NCBI GenBank assembly: GCA_015852425.1
Contig: JAAAIG010000347.1
Span: 1-37,151 of the forward strand
Origin: Gryganskiella cystojenkinii
Lineage: Eukaryota; Mortierellomycota; Mortierellomycetes; Mortierellales; Mortierellaceae
Reading direction: 5' to 3'
DNA: 37,151 nucleotides
Of the stretch, positions 20,401-33,200 are shown one piece after another. How positions within the stretch are numbered: the first letter of the stretch is position 1; the number at the start of each line of letters is the position of its first letter. A program made the position numbers and the translations under genes. The notes beneath the pieces are model-generated. The model was not told where the DNA came from. It did not search any database and was given only the letters and a program-made list of their open reading frames with translations.

Positions 20401-21076
20401 GCTGTTGGATGAGCCCACTACAGGTATGGATGTGTTTACTCGGAAACAAGTTTGGCAGCTCATGCAGGATTCCAAGCCCGGTCGTGCGATCCTTTTGACC
20501 ACCCACTCGATGGAAGAAGCCGACGCCCTCGGAGATCGGATCGCAATTTTGTCCCAAGGTAAATTACAGACGCTCGGATCTTCCCTTTTCTTGAAGAACC
20601 GATTCGGACTCGGATACCGACTCAGTCTGGAAAAGCGTCGCGTGATGTTGGCGGACCATAAATCTCAATTGTCCCAGCAACGCCACAATCAACGACAATT
20701 GGAAATCCAATCGACGAGTCTAGGAGACGATCAGGTGGTGTTGTTTGATGAGAAGAGAGCCACTGCGATCGTTCAACAACACTTTTCGGACGCGACGATC
20801 GATGTGAACACGCAAACGGATATCACGTATGTGCTCCCGACGACTGGTACGGTTGAACAACGCGGGGGACGTACTGCTCAAGAGTACATCCGTGACAAGA
20901 AGGCGGCCCTCCCTGGATTGTTTGCTCATCTGGATGCCGAGATTGCTGCGAACCTACTTGGGGTCAAGAGTGTGGGTCTTTCACTGACGACGTTGGAGGA
21001 GGTGTTTGTCAGTCTTCAGGAGCAAGAAGAAGCCGAGAAACTTGCCAAGGAGGAGGAAGATAAGGCTGGCAAGTAG
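17476..21076 (+). CDS. Half-size ABCA-type ABC transporter (ABC2), 1018 aa
   Basis: Six exons: 17476-17753, 17869-17884, 17999-18059, 18170-18543, 18653-18978 and 19075-21076. The second is a 16-nt microexon that restores frame and gives DLPQTINALFQPVWMMLILV, the expected approach to the first helix (about 97-113). A large extracytoplasmic loop (about 119-260) and a helix cluster (about 265-500) follow. The ATPase domain has Walker A GHNGAGKT at 646-653, signature YSGGM, Walker B LLDEPTTGMD and an H-loop TTHSMEEAD. About 30 residues are inserted before Walker A (about 588-622, including WAYHIPIYGLLFRMFF), and a polar insert (GRKGDHHQSTTKTQ) precedes the signature. The subfamily mostly moves lipids; the substrate here is unknown. 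It is followed by CYP51 on the same strand. ABC1 at 4927 is a distant paralogue with shared upstream elements. Confidence 0.92.
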
Positions 21077-21843
21077 GTACTTTATATCGCTTCATCCCTT
21101 TACCATATATCCCCTCTTTTATTTTTTATTTTTTTTTTTTCCTTCAATCATCTTCTTCATGACCGTAATTATTAAAAAAAGGTTTTCTTATGTGTATCAA
21201 CCCTCTTTTAACATTTTTCGGAGAACCTGTTCATCCTCAGATCCATCACCGCGAAGTAAAAAGAAAAAAAAATATGGCCAAAGGTGATAAGATGAGGAGA
21301 AACCTGTATGTGTGCGTCGAGAAAAAAAAAAAAAACACGAATTTGGTGGCAAATTGGGAACAAGAATTAAGAAACAACGGGACAAAGCTGAAAAAGAGGT
21401 GATTTTGACCACAGCCAATCAACGACGGAGGATGGAATCAAAACAACTTTTTGGGAAGACTGATCTGTTCCAAGCTCTATCTATTGCTTTTGGCTCGTAG
21501 GCACAAATAACACGCAAACAGCAGCCAGGCGAATCGATCTGGAGCTCTCTCGCCATGCAAATCTCTTGGTGGTGGGAGAAGTTGAAAAATGAGAGTGGTC
21601 TGATCGTATTCAAACCGAACCCACGCTCTTCCCGGACATAAAAAAAAAAATAACATTCCACCGAGAGAGTTGATATCAATGTCCGAACGAGGACGAGAGA
21701 GAGTACCTGTTCCTGGACCAGGTCCCTCCTCTTCACTATTTCTCCTCTCCGACATTCTCATCTCTTTTTTTTCTTTTTTTTTCTTTCTTCTCATTCCTCA
21801 TCCCTCTTCATTCACCCTCCCCTCTTCTCCGTACTTTTCAGCA
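21077..21843. other. Intergenic region between ABC2 and CYP51
   Basis: A 767-bp gap holding the ABC2 3' flank and the CYP51 promoter and leader. The last 110 bases are strongly pyrimidine-rich and end in tacttttcag three bases before the CYP51 ATG, exactly like a 3' splice site. A 5'-leader intron is therefore possible. An upstream in-frame ATG at 21679 would add 55 low-complexity residues and is considered unlikely. I do not find the ABC-type GTCGAC motif here. Confidence 0.5.
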
Positions 21844-23660
21844 ATGGCCATCATTGTCCAGTTGGTCCAGGGACTCCAGTCCTTGGCCGCCGGTCTCGTC
21901 AACCCCGCCAACCTCACCCAGATCCTCTCGACGCTCGCCATCGGTATCGTCGTCATCTTGGTCTTGACTCAGCTTCACCAAAAGATCAGCGTGGACAAGA
22001 ACGCTCCACCAGAGGTCCCTTACTGGATCCCTTACCTCGGATCCGCGATCGAGTTCAGTGTCAACCCCATCAAGTTTTACGAGGATAACCGCAAGAAGTA
22101 CGGCGACATCTTTACCTACACCATGGTCGGTCGCAAGTTCACAGTCTGTTTGGGCGTCGAGGGCAACAACTTTGTGTTCAACGCCAAGATCGCCGATGTC
22201 TCTGCAGAGGAATCATACAAGCCCTTGACCACGCCTGTCTTTGGAAAGGGAGTCGTTTACGATTGTCCCAACCACATGTTGATGGAGCAAAAGAAGTTTG
22301 TCAAATGGGGCCTGTCCAACGACGCTTTCCGTGCTTACGTTCCCGAGATTGAGGAGGAGACCCGGATGTACTTTGAGCGCTGGAACAACAAGGTCGGTGG
22401 TCGTGCCGATCTTTTCACTGCCATGGCCGAGTTGATCATCAACACTGCTTCCCGTACTTTGATGGGACCTGAGATCCGCTCCTTGATGGACGAGTCTGGT
22501 AAGGTTTTTTTTTCGATTTCGATTTCGATTTAGACCTCCTTTTTGTTGAAATCATTCGATTTGTCTTTTTTTTCCCTACCCTGCAACCTGATATATGCGT
22601 TTAACCGTTGGTTGTGACACCTTCGCATCGCAAGGGAAAAAATTGAGAGAGAGAGAGAGAGTGAGCACAGCACAATAACATTTTTTTTTCATTTCCCACC
22701 TTTTTTTTTCTAACTTTACTCTATCTTCTTTTGCTCTCACGAATTGAAAAAATAGTCGCCCAAGTTTACCACGATCTGGATGATGGTTTCCAGCCCGTCA
22801 ACATGTTCTTTGAATGGCTTCCTCTTCCCTCTTACTTCCGTCGTGACAAGGCCCACATCAAGATGCGCAACATTTTTATGAAGGTCATTGAGGAACGTCG
22901 TGCCGCCGGTGTCACCGACAAGACCGATATGCTCCAGTCATTGATGAACCAGACCTACAAGGATGGAACTCCCTTCACCGACGTCGATGCCTGCCACTTG
23001 ATGATTGCCCTTTTGATGGCTGGTCAACATACCTCTTCTACCACCGCTACCTGGGCTCTTTTGTTCTTGGCCGAGAACCCCGAGTTGATCAAGGAACTCC
23101 GTGCGGAACAAAAGGATGTTCTCGGATCCGAGGATGCAGACTTGACCTTTGATTCCATGAAGAACATGACCCTGTTGGATAACGTCATTCGCGAGACCTT
23201 GCGTCTTCGCCCCCCAATCATCATGATCTTGCGCAAGGTCATTCGTCCTATTACCTACCCTGGCACCGACTTTGTCATCCCCAAGGGCAACTACATTGCT
23301 GCCTCGCCTATTGCCACCCAGGTCGATGAACAATACTACAAGAACGCGACCAAGTTTGATGCCCATCGTTGGGATACGATTTCCAAGGACGACGATACCT
23401 CAGCCGAGGGCATGGTCGATTTCGGTTTCGGAAAGATTGCCAGTGGAGGCGCCAAGAACCCTAGCTTGCCCTTCGGTGCCGGTCGTCATCGTTGCATTGG
23501 TGAATCGTTTGCGTATGTTCAGCTCAAGACGGTCATCGCCACGTTTGTGAGGATGTATGACTTGTCGTTGACCGAGAAGGGCATGCCCGGGTCCGACTTC
23601 ACAAAGATGTTTGTCCAGCCCGTATTACCCGTCGAGATCAATTACAAGCCCAACAAGTAG
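21844..23660 (+). CDS. ERG11: Sterol 14-alpha-demethylase CYP51, 519 aa
   Basis: Two exons, 21844-22498 and 22756-23660, phase 1. The 257-nt intron contains simple repeats. The enzyme removes the 14-alpha methyl group of lanosterol or eburicol in ergosterol synthesis at the ER and is the azole target. An N-terminal hydrophobic anchor (about 25-45) precedes a Pro-rich hinge (PPEVPYWIPYLG). Family marks: YKPLTTPVFGKGVVYDCPN in substrate site 1, the I-helix AGQHTSST, the ExxR motif ETLRLR, and the haem loop PFGAGRHRCIGE with Cys465. Tyr125 and Tyr139 (of YDCPN) are both retained; the second is the position where Tyr-to-Phe change is linked to azole resistance in other fungi. The length is normal. 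It stands directly downstream of ABC2 and converges on the USP48-like gene. Confidence 0.97.
22511..22531. repeat. (TTTCGA)n repeat inside the CYP51 intron
   Basis: Three perfect TTTCGA units next to the 5' splice site. The same intron also has a GA repeat near 22646-22662. Both are ordinary simple repeats. Confidence 0.85.
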
Positions 23661-23931
23661 ATCGGGTCAAACAAGTAGACTGAAGAAGAAGAGAGAGAGA
23701 GAGAAGAGCGAAACGACGAAAACAGTGTAACACCAACATCAAAAATATATATATTTGCATCAATTCTTTTTTTTTCCTTTCTTTTCCCTGGTCCTCATCG
23801 ATATCAAAACAACACTTCTCCGACGTCAAGCGTTGACTATTGATTTCATGCGCATTGCATTTTTAATGAACTATCGTTACAAACTGAATGTGCATATTTT
23901 GATTACAGGGATGTCTTTTCTTAAGCGAATG

Positions 23932-26900
23932 TTAAGACCAGTCGCCAGTCAATCCGGTGCCAGTAAAGCCTCCAGGGCCACTTCGCTCCGCATCTAAGAA
24001 CGTACGTGGTATGGACAGCAGGAGGAGAGAAAAAGAGGGGGGGATATGTTAGCATATCATCACCAATATCAAAGCAAACCCTCCTCCTGAGAAAGAGTAA
24101 CAAGTCCTTTGTGAGACTGGTTGCTTTGTGTTGGAGTTTACCTTGAAGAAGTCTCTGCTTGGCCTCCTCTGAATTCTCATCAAACGTGATCAGGTTCAGG
24201 ACCGTGTTTGGTGCAATTCCCAACCCCTCGATCGTACGCTCGTTCTCATCCAACTCGTACTCGCCCATCATCAGCTTTTGATACAATGGCACGATCGAGG
24301 TCTTGTTCATGATCTAACAGCATGATATTGTTAAAACAAAACAAGATCCTAAGCTCGTTAGTATTGTTGGGGGAATGATGCCATAAAATGCTAAGCAAAA
24401 AAGTAGTTTACCTTGATCTTCAAATCCATAATAGTATCAAACTTGGTGACCTGAACCCTATGCTCTGTAAACGGTCCCTTGGCGGGTCGGTAACGCTTTG
24501 ACCGTCTGGATCCCATATCCGAGGCAAAGCTTGATGATGGTAGGGCCTTGCGCTTAGGTGATCCTTTGTTGTCATTGCTGCTGCTGCTGTTGGGCTTTGA
24601 ATCCTTGGCCGACTCTTCTGCAGACATGGAACCAGAGCCGTTAGCAGCAGGAGGCGAAGAGGACGGCAAAGACGTCGAGATTGACGTTGGGTCCACTTCG
24701 ATGGGGAGAATGGTGGTCTCTCCCGGTGGGTAGACGCGTACAAAGATATTGGCTGAGGTAAAGTTGAGGATTCTAGGAACGATTTATAAAAGAGGGGGTT
24801 GATCAGAAACAGATGAACTTTTACTGATCCTTTCAGTCGAAAATGAATTTTGTATTTTGTTCACTCTCTCGCATGAACGTATCAAAATATAAAACACGTA
24901 AACGAAATATTTTTACCTCTTGCTTCGACACTCTTGACAGGTCGGCGTAGACTTTGGTAAAGTTGGCGTCATATATTCGTCCGTCTCGGTCTTTCCTTCG
25001 ATCTTCAAGGGTGATGACGATGCTGGTTGCTTCACATAGACAATCTCCTTGCCTCCTTCATATCTAAGGAAACAACAGCGACAGTAGGTTCAATAACATG
25101 ATAGGCAGCAATTCAAATAAAGGAGTCATTGGTCCAATTTAGAGTCTACTTACAGACTGCAAAAGGTTTCCCACTCCGTGTCGAGAAGGACAAAGATTCC
25201 AGTTTCATCCTCGTAATCGGCCTTGGTCTCCAGATCATAGGTGAAGAGGCCATGTTCACACATCAAAACCTCACTATCGATCGTCTCAGGACGTTTCGAG
25301 CTCGCTGGTCTCTTGACATAGTCCATCCATTGCTTCATGAAAGCTAAACAAAAAGTTTCAAGCAAACGGTAGCACTTCCATCTGTTAAGACGCACACTCA
25401 AGACAAACGAAAGGCGTGAGGGTATGTTCTTTTTTCAGCGCGTTACCTTGAGGGACAATATAGTATGTGATGAGCGGCACCATATCCTCGACGCGCGATC
25501 CACGTATTAAGACCTCTGAAAGTTCTTGCTAAAAACACGAAGCATCAAAACAATCATGACAGCCGGTAAGCATATGCACCGATAAATAAAAACAAGCTTG
25601 ATGAAACAGCACTCCACAGTTTGTACCTTCTCAGCTGATGCTCTCACGGCTGTGTCCTTTCTATCGTCCAGGAGGGGTTGAAGCCCATCATGACACTCTA
25701 CGCACTCCACGGTATTGTTCGTAGGCAACTCGAGCGGTCCGAAAATCTTCTCGAGGATCATCAGCGCCTAAATACATATACCCAGGCAAAAGGAAGTCGA
25801 AGGTTAGAAAAGAAAAGGACGAGAATACGACAGATCGCCTTTTTCTCATAGAGCTCAATGTAATTCGTAGGAGAATAAAAGACATCAATTACTGCGTCGC
25901 TGATGAGCCGCCTCTTGGTCTTGTCCGCTGCGAGTCCAGAATGAAGACAGATCACATCTGACAAATACGCCTCCGAGATCGGACCATCATCTTCTTTGGT
26001 ACCGGTCGCCTCCTTGTGGAACCGAGGCATGACTTTACACCAGTCTGCGACCCAGGCCTTTGAGATCCAGTTCACAGCCACATTCTTTGGTCCCTTTAGC
26101 TTGAGTTTACGTTCAAACTCGTCCACGTCCCTCTTGTGTTCGATCGCGTAGAGACGATCTATTTCGCGAAAGGAATATAAATAGATGATGAGAATTTGTC
26201 TGTTAGTTAAAGACAAAGAGGATTTTGAATGTAGATGATTAGATTCAGAAGTTTTTGCCACGTTTCTTACCTTGAACTTGATCTGTGGTACACTTTGTAC
26301 ACAAGTCATCTGGGGTCAAGGTTGGGTAATGATCAACAACGCCCATCTTTGTCAGAATACTGTAACCTTCCTATAAGTGATAGAATAAGAATATCCCGAA
26401 AAATGTCAGTTTGTTATACCCAAAACTAGATGATGAACCCAGGGTTGGATTGACGACTTTCTTTTACCTCGCTAACGCGCTTGCTTCGAAGAACAGCTTT
26501 CGGGCAAAGCTTGCCATGCATGCATGTGATCTGAGCAGGCGGATCTGGTGGCGTTGGCGTTGTTGGCGTTGCAGATGTTGCTGAAGAGGGCGATGATGTT
26601 GACGATGACGATGATGACGGTGAAGAGAGTGATGACGATGACGACTCTCCAGTGTTTTTTGACAACAACGACGACGACGATTTCTCGATCTTCGTCCACT
26701 TTTGGTCTTTGGATCCTGTTTTCATAGCCAAAAGATTCATGAGCAACTCCTGGGGGACATAGTATCCTTTGGTCCCATCGCTCTCCACGTGCCAGACGCG
26801 GTAGAGCTCCCGAAGTTCTGTCCGATGTTTCTCAAACTCGTCCACAAGCGTCTTTTCCCTATGCACCAAAAAGGCCAGCATTATCAAGAAACAATCAGAA

Positions 26901-29615
26901 GGTTTGTCAATCGAAGATATCGCGATTTCTATCCGGTCAAGAAAGATTGTTTTAGCAAAGGTACTTACACAGCCTTACAGGCGTCGACTTCTTTGGTATA
27001 AACCTCATTATCTTTGATCACATCTTCCAAAGCAGCACTTGGAGGCGCAACCGAATCCAAGTCTCTCTTGGTCGCTCGCTTCGTGTACGAGAGCATGTAC
27101 GCGTTACTGGATGAGAAGATACTAAAAGTTACAAGTTACAAGGCGAGAAAAGATCAGAGAGTATCGGCTGAGTAAGTAAAATATGTTTTCTTCGGAACAT
27201 TTCATAGAGACCTTAGGGGTGGGATATTATTCAATTGGTTACTTTGATGGATCGGTGACCTCAATTATCTCTGCAACAGCCTTTTGTTGTTGTTTCCCGC
27301 CCTTAGTCTTGGGTTTCTTGGGCTCGGCATAGTTTGCAGGATCAAACTTTTTCGAGTCAAATTCGAGAACTGCCTCGTCGTTGCAAACAAACCATTTTTT
27401 GCTTCTATTTTATTATCGCCAAAGGAAATGAAAAAAGAACGATTCGATTAGCACGGGCCAAAAAAAAAAAAAAAAAAAAATTACTCGTCATCACGTTCAT
27501 GTATGTTGTTTTCCGGGGTCAAGTAAAGCTTACTCTGGGTGTTGGACGTAGGTGAGATAATGACCTGTCTCCAACGTATCTCCGCTGTGTACCAGCACTG
27601 CCGAAAGATCGTACAACAGGCTCTCGTCTGATCCAACAAGGTCTGCCATGTCCATCGTCTCTGGGAACGTGACCTTTTCAAACGACTTTTCCTTGATCCA
27701 AGTCTTTGTATCAAACTTGAACCGCATCAGTTGCATGTTCAGAACCTAGTCATCAGCGGAGAAAATTCAAAAGAAAAAAGTTAAGAACGTGGTTAGAAGT
27801 GAGGTGATAATTTTTGAGAGTCGATGTTAATAACCAACTCGAAAGTTCGAAAGCGAGCGCTCTATCCAATAACCTCAGGCATGGTCTCCATCTCGGTCTT
27901 TCTGGTGGCGTTCTGTAATGACTGGCAGACATCGCATGAGTATCTGCACAAAAAAACAAGTAATATCAAGAGTCTGTGAGAGGACTGATCTGACTGCTAT
28001 ACATGCGTACATGCGTGGCAAAGGTTGGTCGGGTAACGTCAGTTTCTGGACTTACTTGTCATCGCCCACCAAGTTCTCAGGTTTCAAGAAGTCGTTAAGA
28101 CAATCCTTGAGGGACCAGTTATCCTCGATGTTCAGTCTCAGTTCATAAAAGGTACACGGTCGAATCGACGTTGTCTTGCACTTTTTGCAGATCGTGCTGT
28201 AGTTGTAACTTCCTTGGAACTATTGTGTTTTGTTTGAGAGAGAGATGGAGAGAGAAACGCGTTCAATTTCCATTAGTCTCTTGTCGCGTATTCTGACCCA
28301 GATGTTCTAATACATGAGCTTGCGGATCAAATTATTTCTTTTGCATTCCGCTAGAGACTTACATGACTCTTGATGAACGTGCGGAGTTGTGGATCATCCT
28401 GTTGCTGCAATTCGTTCTCGATCTTGGACATCAGCAAGCTGCCGAACCTGAAGGGGATAATATCAAGTTAACAAGTTGCAGAATGTGGTAACGGATTAGT
28501 CATTGAAATCGAGTTTATACGTTGTCACACTGTCAAGAGTACATTCTAGCTGGCGTTCCCCCCTTTTTTTTTGTCCACAACCGCGACCATGACCTTACTC
28601 TTGAGCATCCTGTTCCGTCTTGGTGTTGAGTCCAAGGCACTCGACCAGCGAGAGTGGACTACAAAAGCTCTTTTGACCCTTGTCCATGTAAGCGAACAGC
28701 ATTTGAAGTTGGTGCAGCGCGTCCTAACAAAGGCAATGAAAGGACACCGGGGTCCACGCTTCGATGGTTAGCTCTTTAGAGTGAAATTGAGTTTAGAAAT
28801 GATCAGTACAACTGCACCTGATCGGGGCGATTTTTTTTTTTTTTTACCTTGGAGACATCCACGTACGCTTTGGGCTCACATCTGTAGATACAGTCCCGGA
28901 AGGCTGGGTCGTGAAACCAGACCTGCAAGGACGCGTTCGCATAACAAGTCGCTCCGAGATTCTAGACATGGGTGTAAAAAGACAAGTAGGTAGGTCAAAG
29001 GGAGGCGAGAAATAGTGAGTACATTTTTTTATCAATTATTCAAAACCCCCCTTCTCATGGCTTATAACCACCTACCCTTGCGCAAGAGTATCATGTCGTG
29101 CTCTAGCTTACCTTCAATCCGACAGGGAAGCCGTCCAGTCGACTCTGATGAATTGGACGGCCCTTTTTGCCACGCGGAAAGCAGTACGTGTCGACCGCAT
29201 CTAAGATAGTGTTGAAAAGGTACCAACAAAATGTTAGTTAAAACGATGATCAAAGCAGCATGTCCTCACGCGGATCAAACCAATCAGCGCTTTTACCTTC
29301 TTTCTCCCATTGCTCTTGCCCAAGATGGTTGAGGCAATGAGGGTTTCCTTCCTTGCAACGCGCAGCCGTACAAGTTGTCGTGGTCGAGGTGGTCGCGTCT
29401 GTGGATTCCTTTTTGCTCTCAAGGTACTTGTTACCACAATAGGGTAACAAGACCTCCTTGATCGAGTCTGGCAAAGACTCTGCAGGGTTTGTCGTCTGCA
29501 GAAAGTAGACATATCGAATATGGGCTGGCGTCAGATCCTCGGTCGATTTGACATCTGAGCCGACAAACCCATAACGTCGCTCGGCGATACCTCTTCTGTT
29601 GGGCGCTGGTGGCAT
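23932..29615 (-). CDS. USP48: USP48-like ubiquitin-specific protease, 1134 aa, 20 exons
   Basis: Exons: 29615-29297, 29200-29112, 28961-28848, 28723-28599, 28447-28363, 28219-28056, 27943-27874, 27745-27534, 27404-27243, 27121-26969, 26858-26468, 26370-26271, 26158-25893, 25767-25627, 25528-25447, 25343-25154, 25063-24917, 24772-24412, 24313-24142, 23993-23932. All are GT-AG and the phases agree. The catalytic domain covers about 130-465: Cys box NLGATCYANASLQVWF with Cys142, zinc-finger CxxC pairs, His box TGHYLTYV with His384, and the WFVCND segment (401-402). DUSP-like repeats follow (about 690-790, with WISKAWVADW, and 798-890), a Ser-rich linker at about 560-610, and a ubiquitin-like C-terminal domain (about 1040-1112). 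The order catalytic-DUSP-UBL and segments such as CKEGNPHC match USP48, which is nuclear in animals. Targets here are unknown. Confidence 0.9.
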
Positions 29616-30236
29616 CTGTTTCGGTGGTTCTGTGTCGACAAGCTGTGTTGTTCTTTGGGTGGTTGTGTCTGTGTCTGATTTTATTGCTGTTACTTTTCTT
29701 TTTGTTTGTTGAATTAAACACGATTGAGGGGAATGTTTTTGTCAGGACGTGCCCCAAAGGATGAATGTGAATGCCAGAACCCAATGTATTCGTTAGCGGT
29801 GAGAGGTACTGACAGGTAAGTTGTTTTGTTAGAATGAAAGAGAAAGAGAGAGACAGCAACAAAGGGAATGAATGAAGAAAAGTGAAGAGGGAAATGCAAT
29901 TCGACGGAAAGGTTAAAAAAGAAAGAACGAATGCTAAATAGTGGCGCACAGTTCTTTCTGTTGCGGGGTCAAATTCGTGCACGCGTCCATTGATGTGGGA
30001 TGTGAGAGGGGGACTCACAATCTGAGTTTCTTTTCAGCAATGTTTCGCAGATATGTTCAGACAAGATAGAACGAGTTGTCCTTGCTTTATTTCCGAGTAA
30101 GGAACATTGTGGCTGAAAATTGAATGGAACGTCTTAAAGTACAAAGGAGATATTACAGATGTGGTATAACTTTGGGAGGGGGACTGTCATCAGAAACAAA
30201 GAAAAATAGAATGGAAACTAAACAAGGGAGGAAGGG
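29616..30236. other. Intergenic region between the USP48-like and kinesin-5 genes
   Basis: About 620 bp with the promoter side of the USP48-like gene and the 3' flank of the kinesin-5 gene. No coding exon or RNA gene is supported. The minus-strand open frame at 29431-30018 overlaps the first exon of the protease in another frame and shows no domain. Confidence 0.55.
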
Positions 30237-33200
30237 CTATTGCTGTCGGGCAGCATACCCTCCTCCTCCACCTCGACCTCCTTGTCCGCCTCCTCGTCCA
30301 AATGGTTTCCCGGGTGTGGGCCGAATCACTTTACGAGGACCCTCGGCCCCATTGTTAAACAACCCTGACTTGCCCGTTCCTCCAAACACTACGTTTGAGC
30401 TTGGTAAAGACGAAAACATTCCTGTAGACGGGGTCGCAAGCAAAGTCGCCGAAACCCCTGTCGTAGTTATAGATCTTGTATGTCCCTTGTTGCTAATATC
30501 CGAAAGACCACCCGCCGCTGCTGTCGTGGTGTTATTCAAATCGCCACCGCTACCTCCTCCATCTTCCATCTCCGATGCGGATCGCTTGGGTATGGATGAG
30601 AACACTCCTTTTGTGGGTCGGACAGGTCGAGAGATGTTGTTGTTGTTATTGATCCCACTCATAGGGAGATAAGGTGATGTTGTTATTGCCTTGGCTAACT
30701 CCTTGTTCTGGTCCGTCTCTTGTTTCACAGGCAACGGCGACTGTTTTCGTAGAACCGATAGACCAAAGGACGAAGGGTTTCCTGTGGGCTGTGAGGATTC
30801 AACCGGTAAACTTTCTGTCAATGAATCCATTGCCTGAACGGCCTCGCTGATAACCACTGGACTCCACTCGTTCACTATCCCGGTCGAGTTCACTGCCTCT
30901 GCTGCTGTTGTCGTGATAGCAGGGGATACACCGTTAATAGCATCCTCTGGCGAGTCCTGGAAGGGATCTGAGTTCGACAATGCCGAAGCCATGGAGCCAT
31001 CGGATGGTGGGCTCTGTTGTGAACTACCATCTGAATCCGCTACAGAGTCGTCCTTGTCCTGCGCCATATCTGATATCGGCGTAGAGTAGACTTTGACTCG
31101 TCCAAGCTCTCTAAACTCCTTGAGCAGCTCTTGAGAGGGTCGGGTCCGTTCCCAGGTTTGTGGATATTTATATTTGCGACGCCTCGGTGTCTTTCCAGTC
31201 GAGTCATCAACCTTGAGTCGTTGTGGTTCAAGACTTTCTAATTCTTCTCGAAGCACCTCAAAGTTGCGATCGGATGCCTCCTCCAGTTGTTCAAGCTCTG
31301 TCTTTGACTCTTCAATCTAGTTGATTGCACAACACAAGAAGACACAATAAAACGCCTGTAAGTATTAATCGCCAAGAATATCTTTTTAGACAACCTATAA
31401 AAGATAAAATTCCTTACCATGTTCAAAAAAGTGTTTTGAAGAGAGTTGCCAAAAGAAAGGGCAGATTCCGTTCGCGACTGTAGGTCCTTGAGAGCAGCAA
31501 TGGAGTTGGTCGAAGTATCTGTAAACAACTTTTCCTGTCCCTCGTGTCGAGTCTGCATATCCTTACAGCCGGTGAGAGCCTCTTTGTGTATAGCCGATAC
31601 CGCCTCTTGACCAGAGCCATCCAGAGTATCGAAATCCACAAGCGTGGTTAACCGTAAAGAGTCGGCCACCTCCAGGACATTTTTACTCTCTTGCTCCAGG
31701 ATGACCTTGGTATCATTGCCGACCTTCTGGAACTGAGATCTTGATTCTGCGAGTTGATGGATGTGATCTTGTTCCTGCTGATTGAAATTGGTGGCCCAGA
31801 TTCGTTGCGCTACGTGGGCATCGTTCAGTCTTCCGGTAGAGACCTCAAGAGAGTTGGAAGCATCCGTAAAGTGATCCATCAACGCGCTCGTCTGATTCTT
31901 TAAGAAGCGATCGAGGAGACCACCCATCTCCAGCAACAGAGCGTCCTTTTGTTGAGTACCAGAAGCCTCCTGAGCCTGTAACCTTTGTCGAAGCTGCTGA
32001 TTCTGCTCTTGGAGGAAAACGACCTCGGCTTTAGTTGCTTGTTCGTACGAGGCAAGGGAACGGGAGAGTTGGCGGGCTCTGTTCTCGGAAAACTCCTTTG
32101 ATTCGTCTGCCAGCTGTAATAGTTCGACAACCATGCTGCTGTGGTGAGTCTCGACACTGTCCGTGTAGTCCGCCAGGTCCTTCTTTAAAAGGCCAAAAAG
32201 ATCGGTACATCTGTTCCGGGCGTGGCTCAGTTGGATCTTTAGGTCCTCGGCGGTGTGCAAGCGCAGACTCTCAAATCCATCCTTGAACGCGGCTACATCT
32301 TTTGATGCGAATTCTTGGTTGGATGTCGACTGCGACATTGCTTCGGTGATTCGATCCATCTGGCCTTCCAGGAAGTATTGGGCATCATTTAGTCGCTCGT
32401 CAGAGTCCTTGATGGTTTTGTCGAAAAGCGTATGTAGCGACCCGAGGTGTTTGCGCTGCTTCTCATCGAATGCTTCAAATTTGCCTTGGAACTGTGTCAC
32501 GAGTTCTGTAAGTCGTTCTTGAAATTCCCTGATAGCACGTCGGTTTTCCTGTTCAATAGAGCTCTTTCGCTCCAACTTGTCGTGTAAACCTTGGTTGTCC
32601 TTCACGCTGGTCGATAAGGTCTTGCGCAGGCCAGCTGCGACGGAATTCAAGTGCTTCTCTGTATGCGCATGAGCCTTGCGGAGAATACTCTCCTCCTCGA
32701 GAACGCGTTTAGTCTCTGCCAACTGTTCCTGAGTTTTTTGCAACTGTGCCCTCTTGGATTCCAGCTCCGCATTGGAATGGCTCAGCTTGATCTCAGTCGT
32801 GGTGAGAAGCTTCATGGCATCGCGGAACTTTTCCTCCATCCGACTAAGATCCTGTGCGGCCTTGTCTGCCTGTTTTTGAACCTCGCTCACCATGTCCTTG
32901 CGACTCGTGTTCTCGTCCATAAGTTGTTGGTAGGACTCCTGGGTCATGAACACGCCGTTTTTCTCGCGGGTAGCCTAAAACGAAAAAAGCTTTCCGATTA
33001 ATTTTCATCTTTTGCTATGGGATAGGATGCATGATCATCTCCTGGAATAGCGATGCGACAGTGAAATCTTACACTGAGATCAGCCTTGAGACGGTCAATC
33101 TCCATCAAGTACTCCTTGATGAGCGTCTTTTTCGACATCTTTTGGTTGATTTCAGGTGTGTTTTTGATGTTCTTCGCCCTGTTTGCGTAGTTGAGGGTGC

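Noticed and set aside
19061..20557. Long minus-strand frames (249 and 242 codons) opposite ABC2
   Set aside because: They lie wholly within the ABC2 coding exon, lack any recognisable motif and follow the reverse of its codon pattern.
21670..21843. N-terminal extension of CYP51 from the ATG at 21679
   Set aside because: The extra 55 residues come from a pyrimidine tract (Ser/Phe/Pro runs). The family start pattern, with a short lumenal part and one anchor, fits the ATG at 21844.
27460..27480. A run of about 20 A inside the USP48-like gene, considered as a retroposed poly(A) tail
   Set aside because: It lies in an intron of a multi-exon gene without target-site duplications or element sequence, so it is a simple homopolymer.
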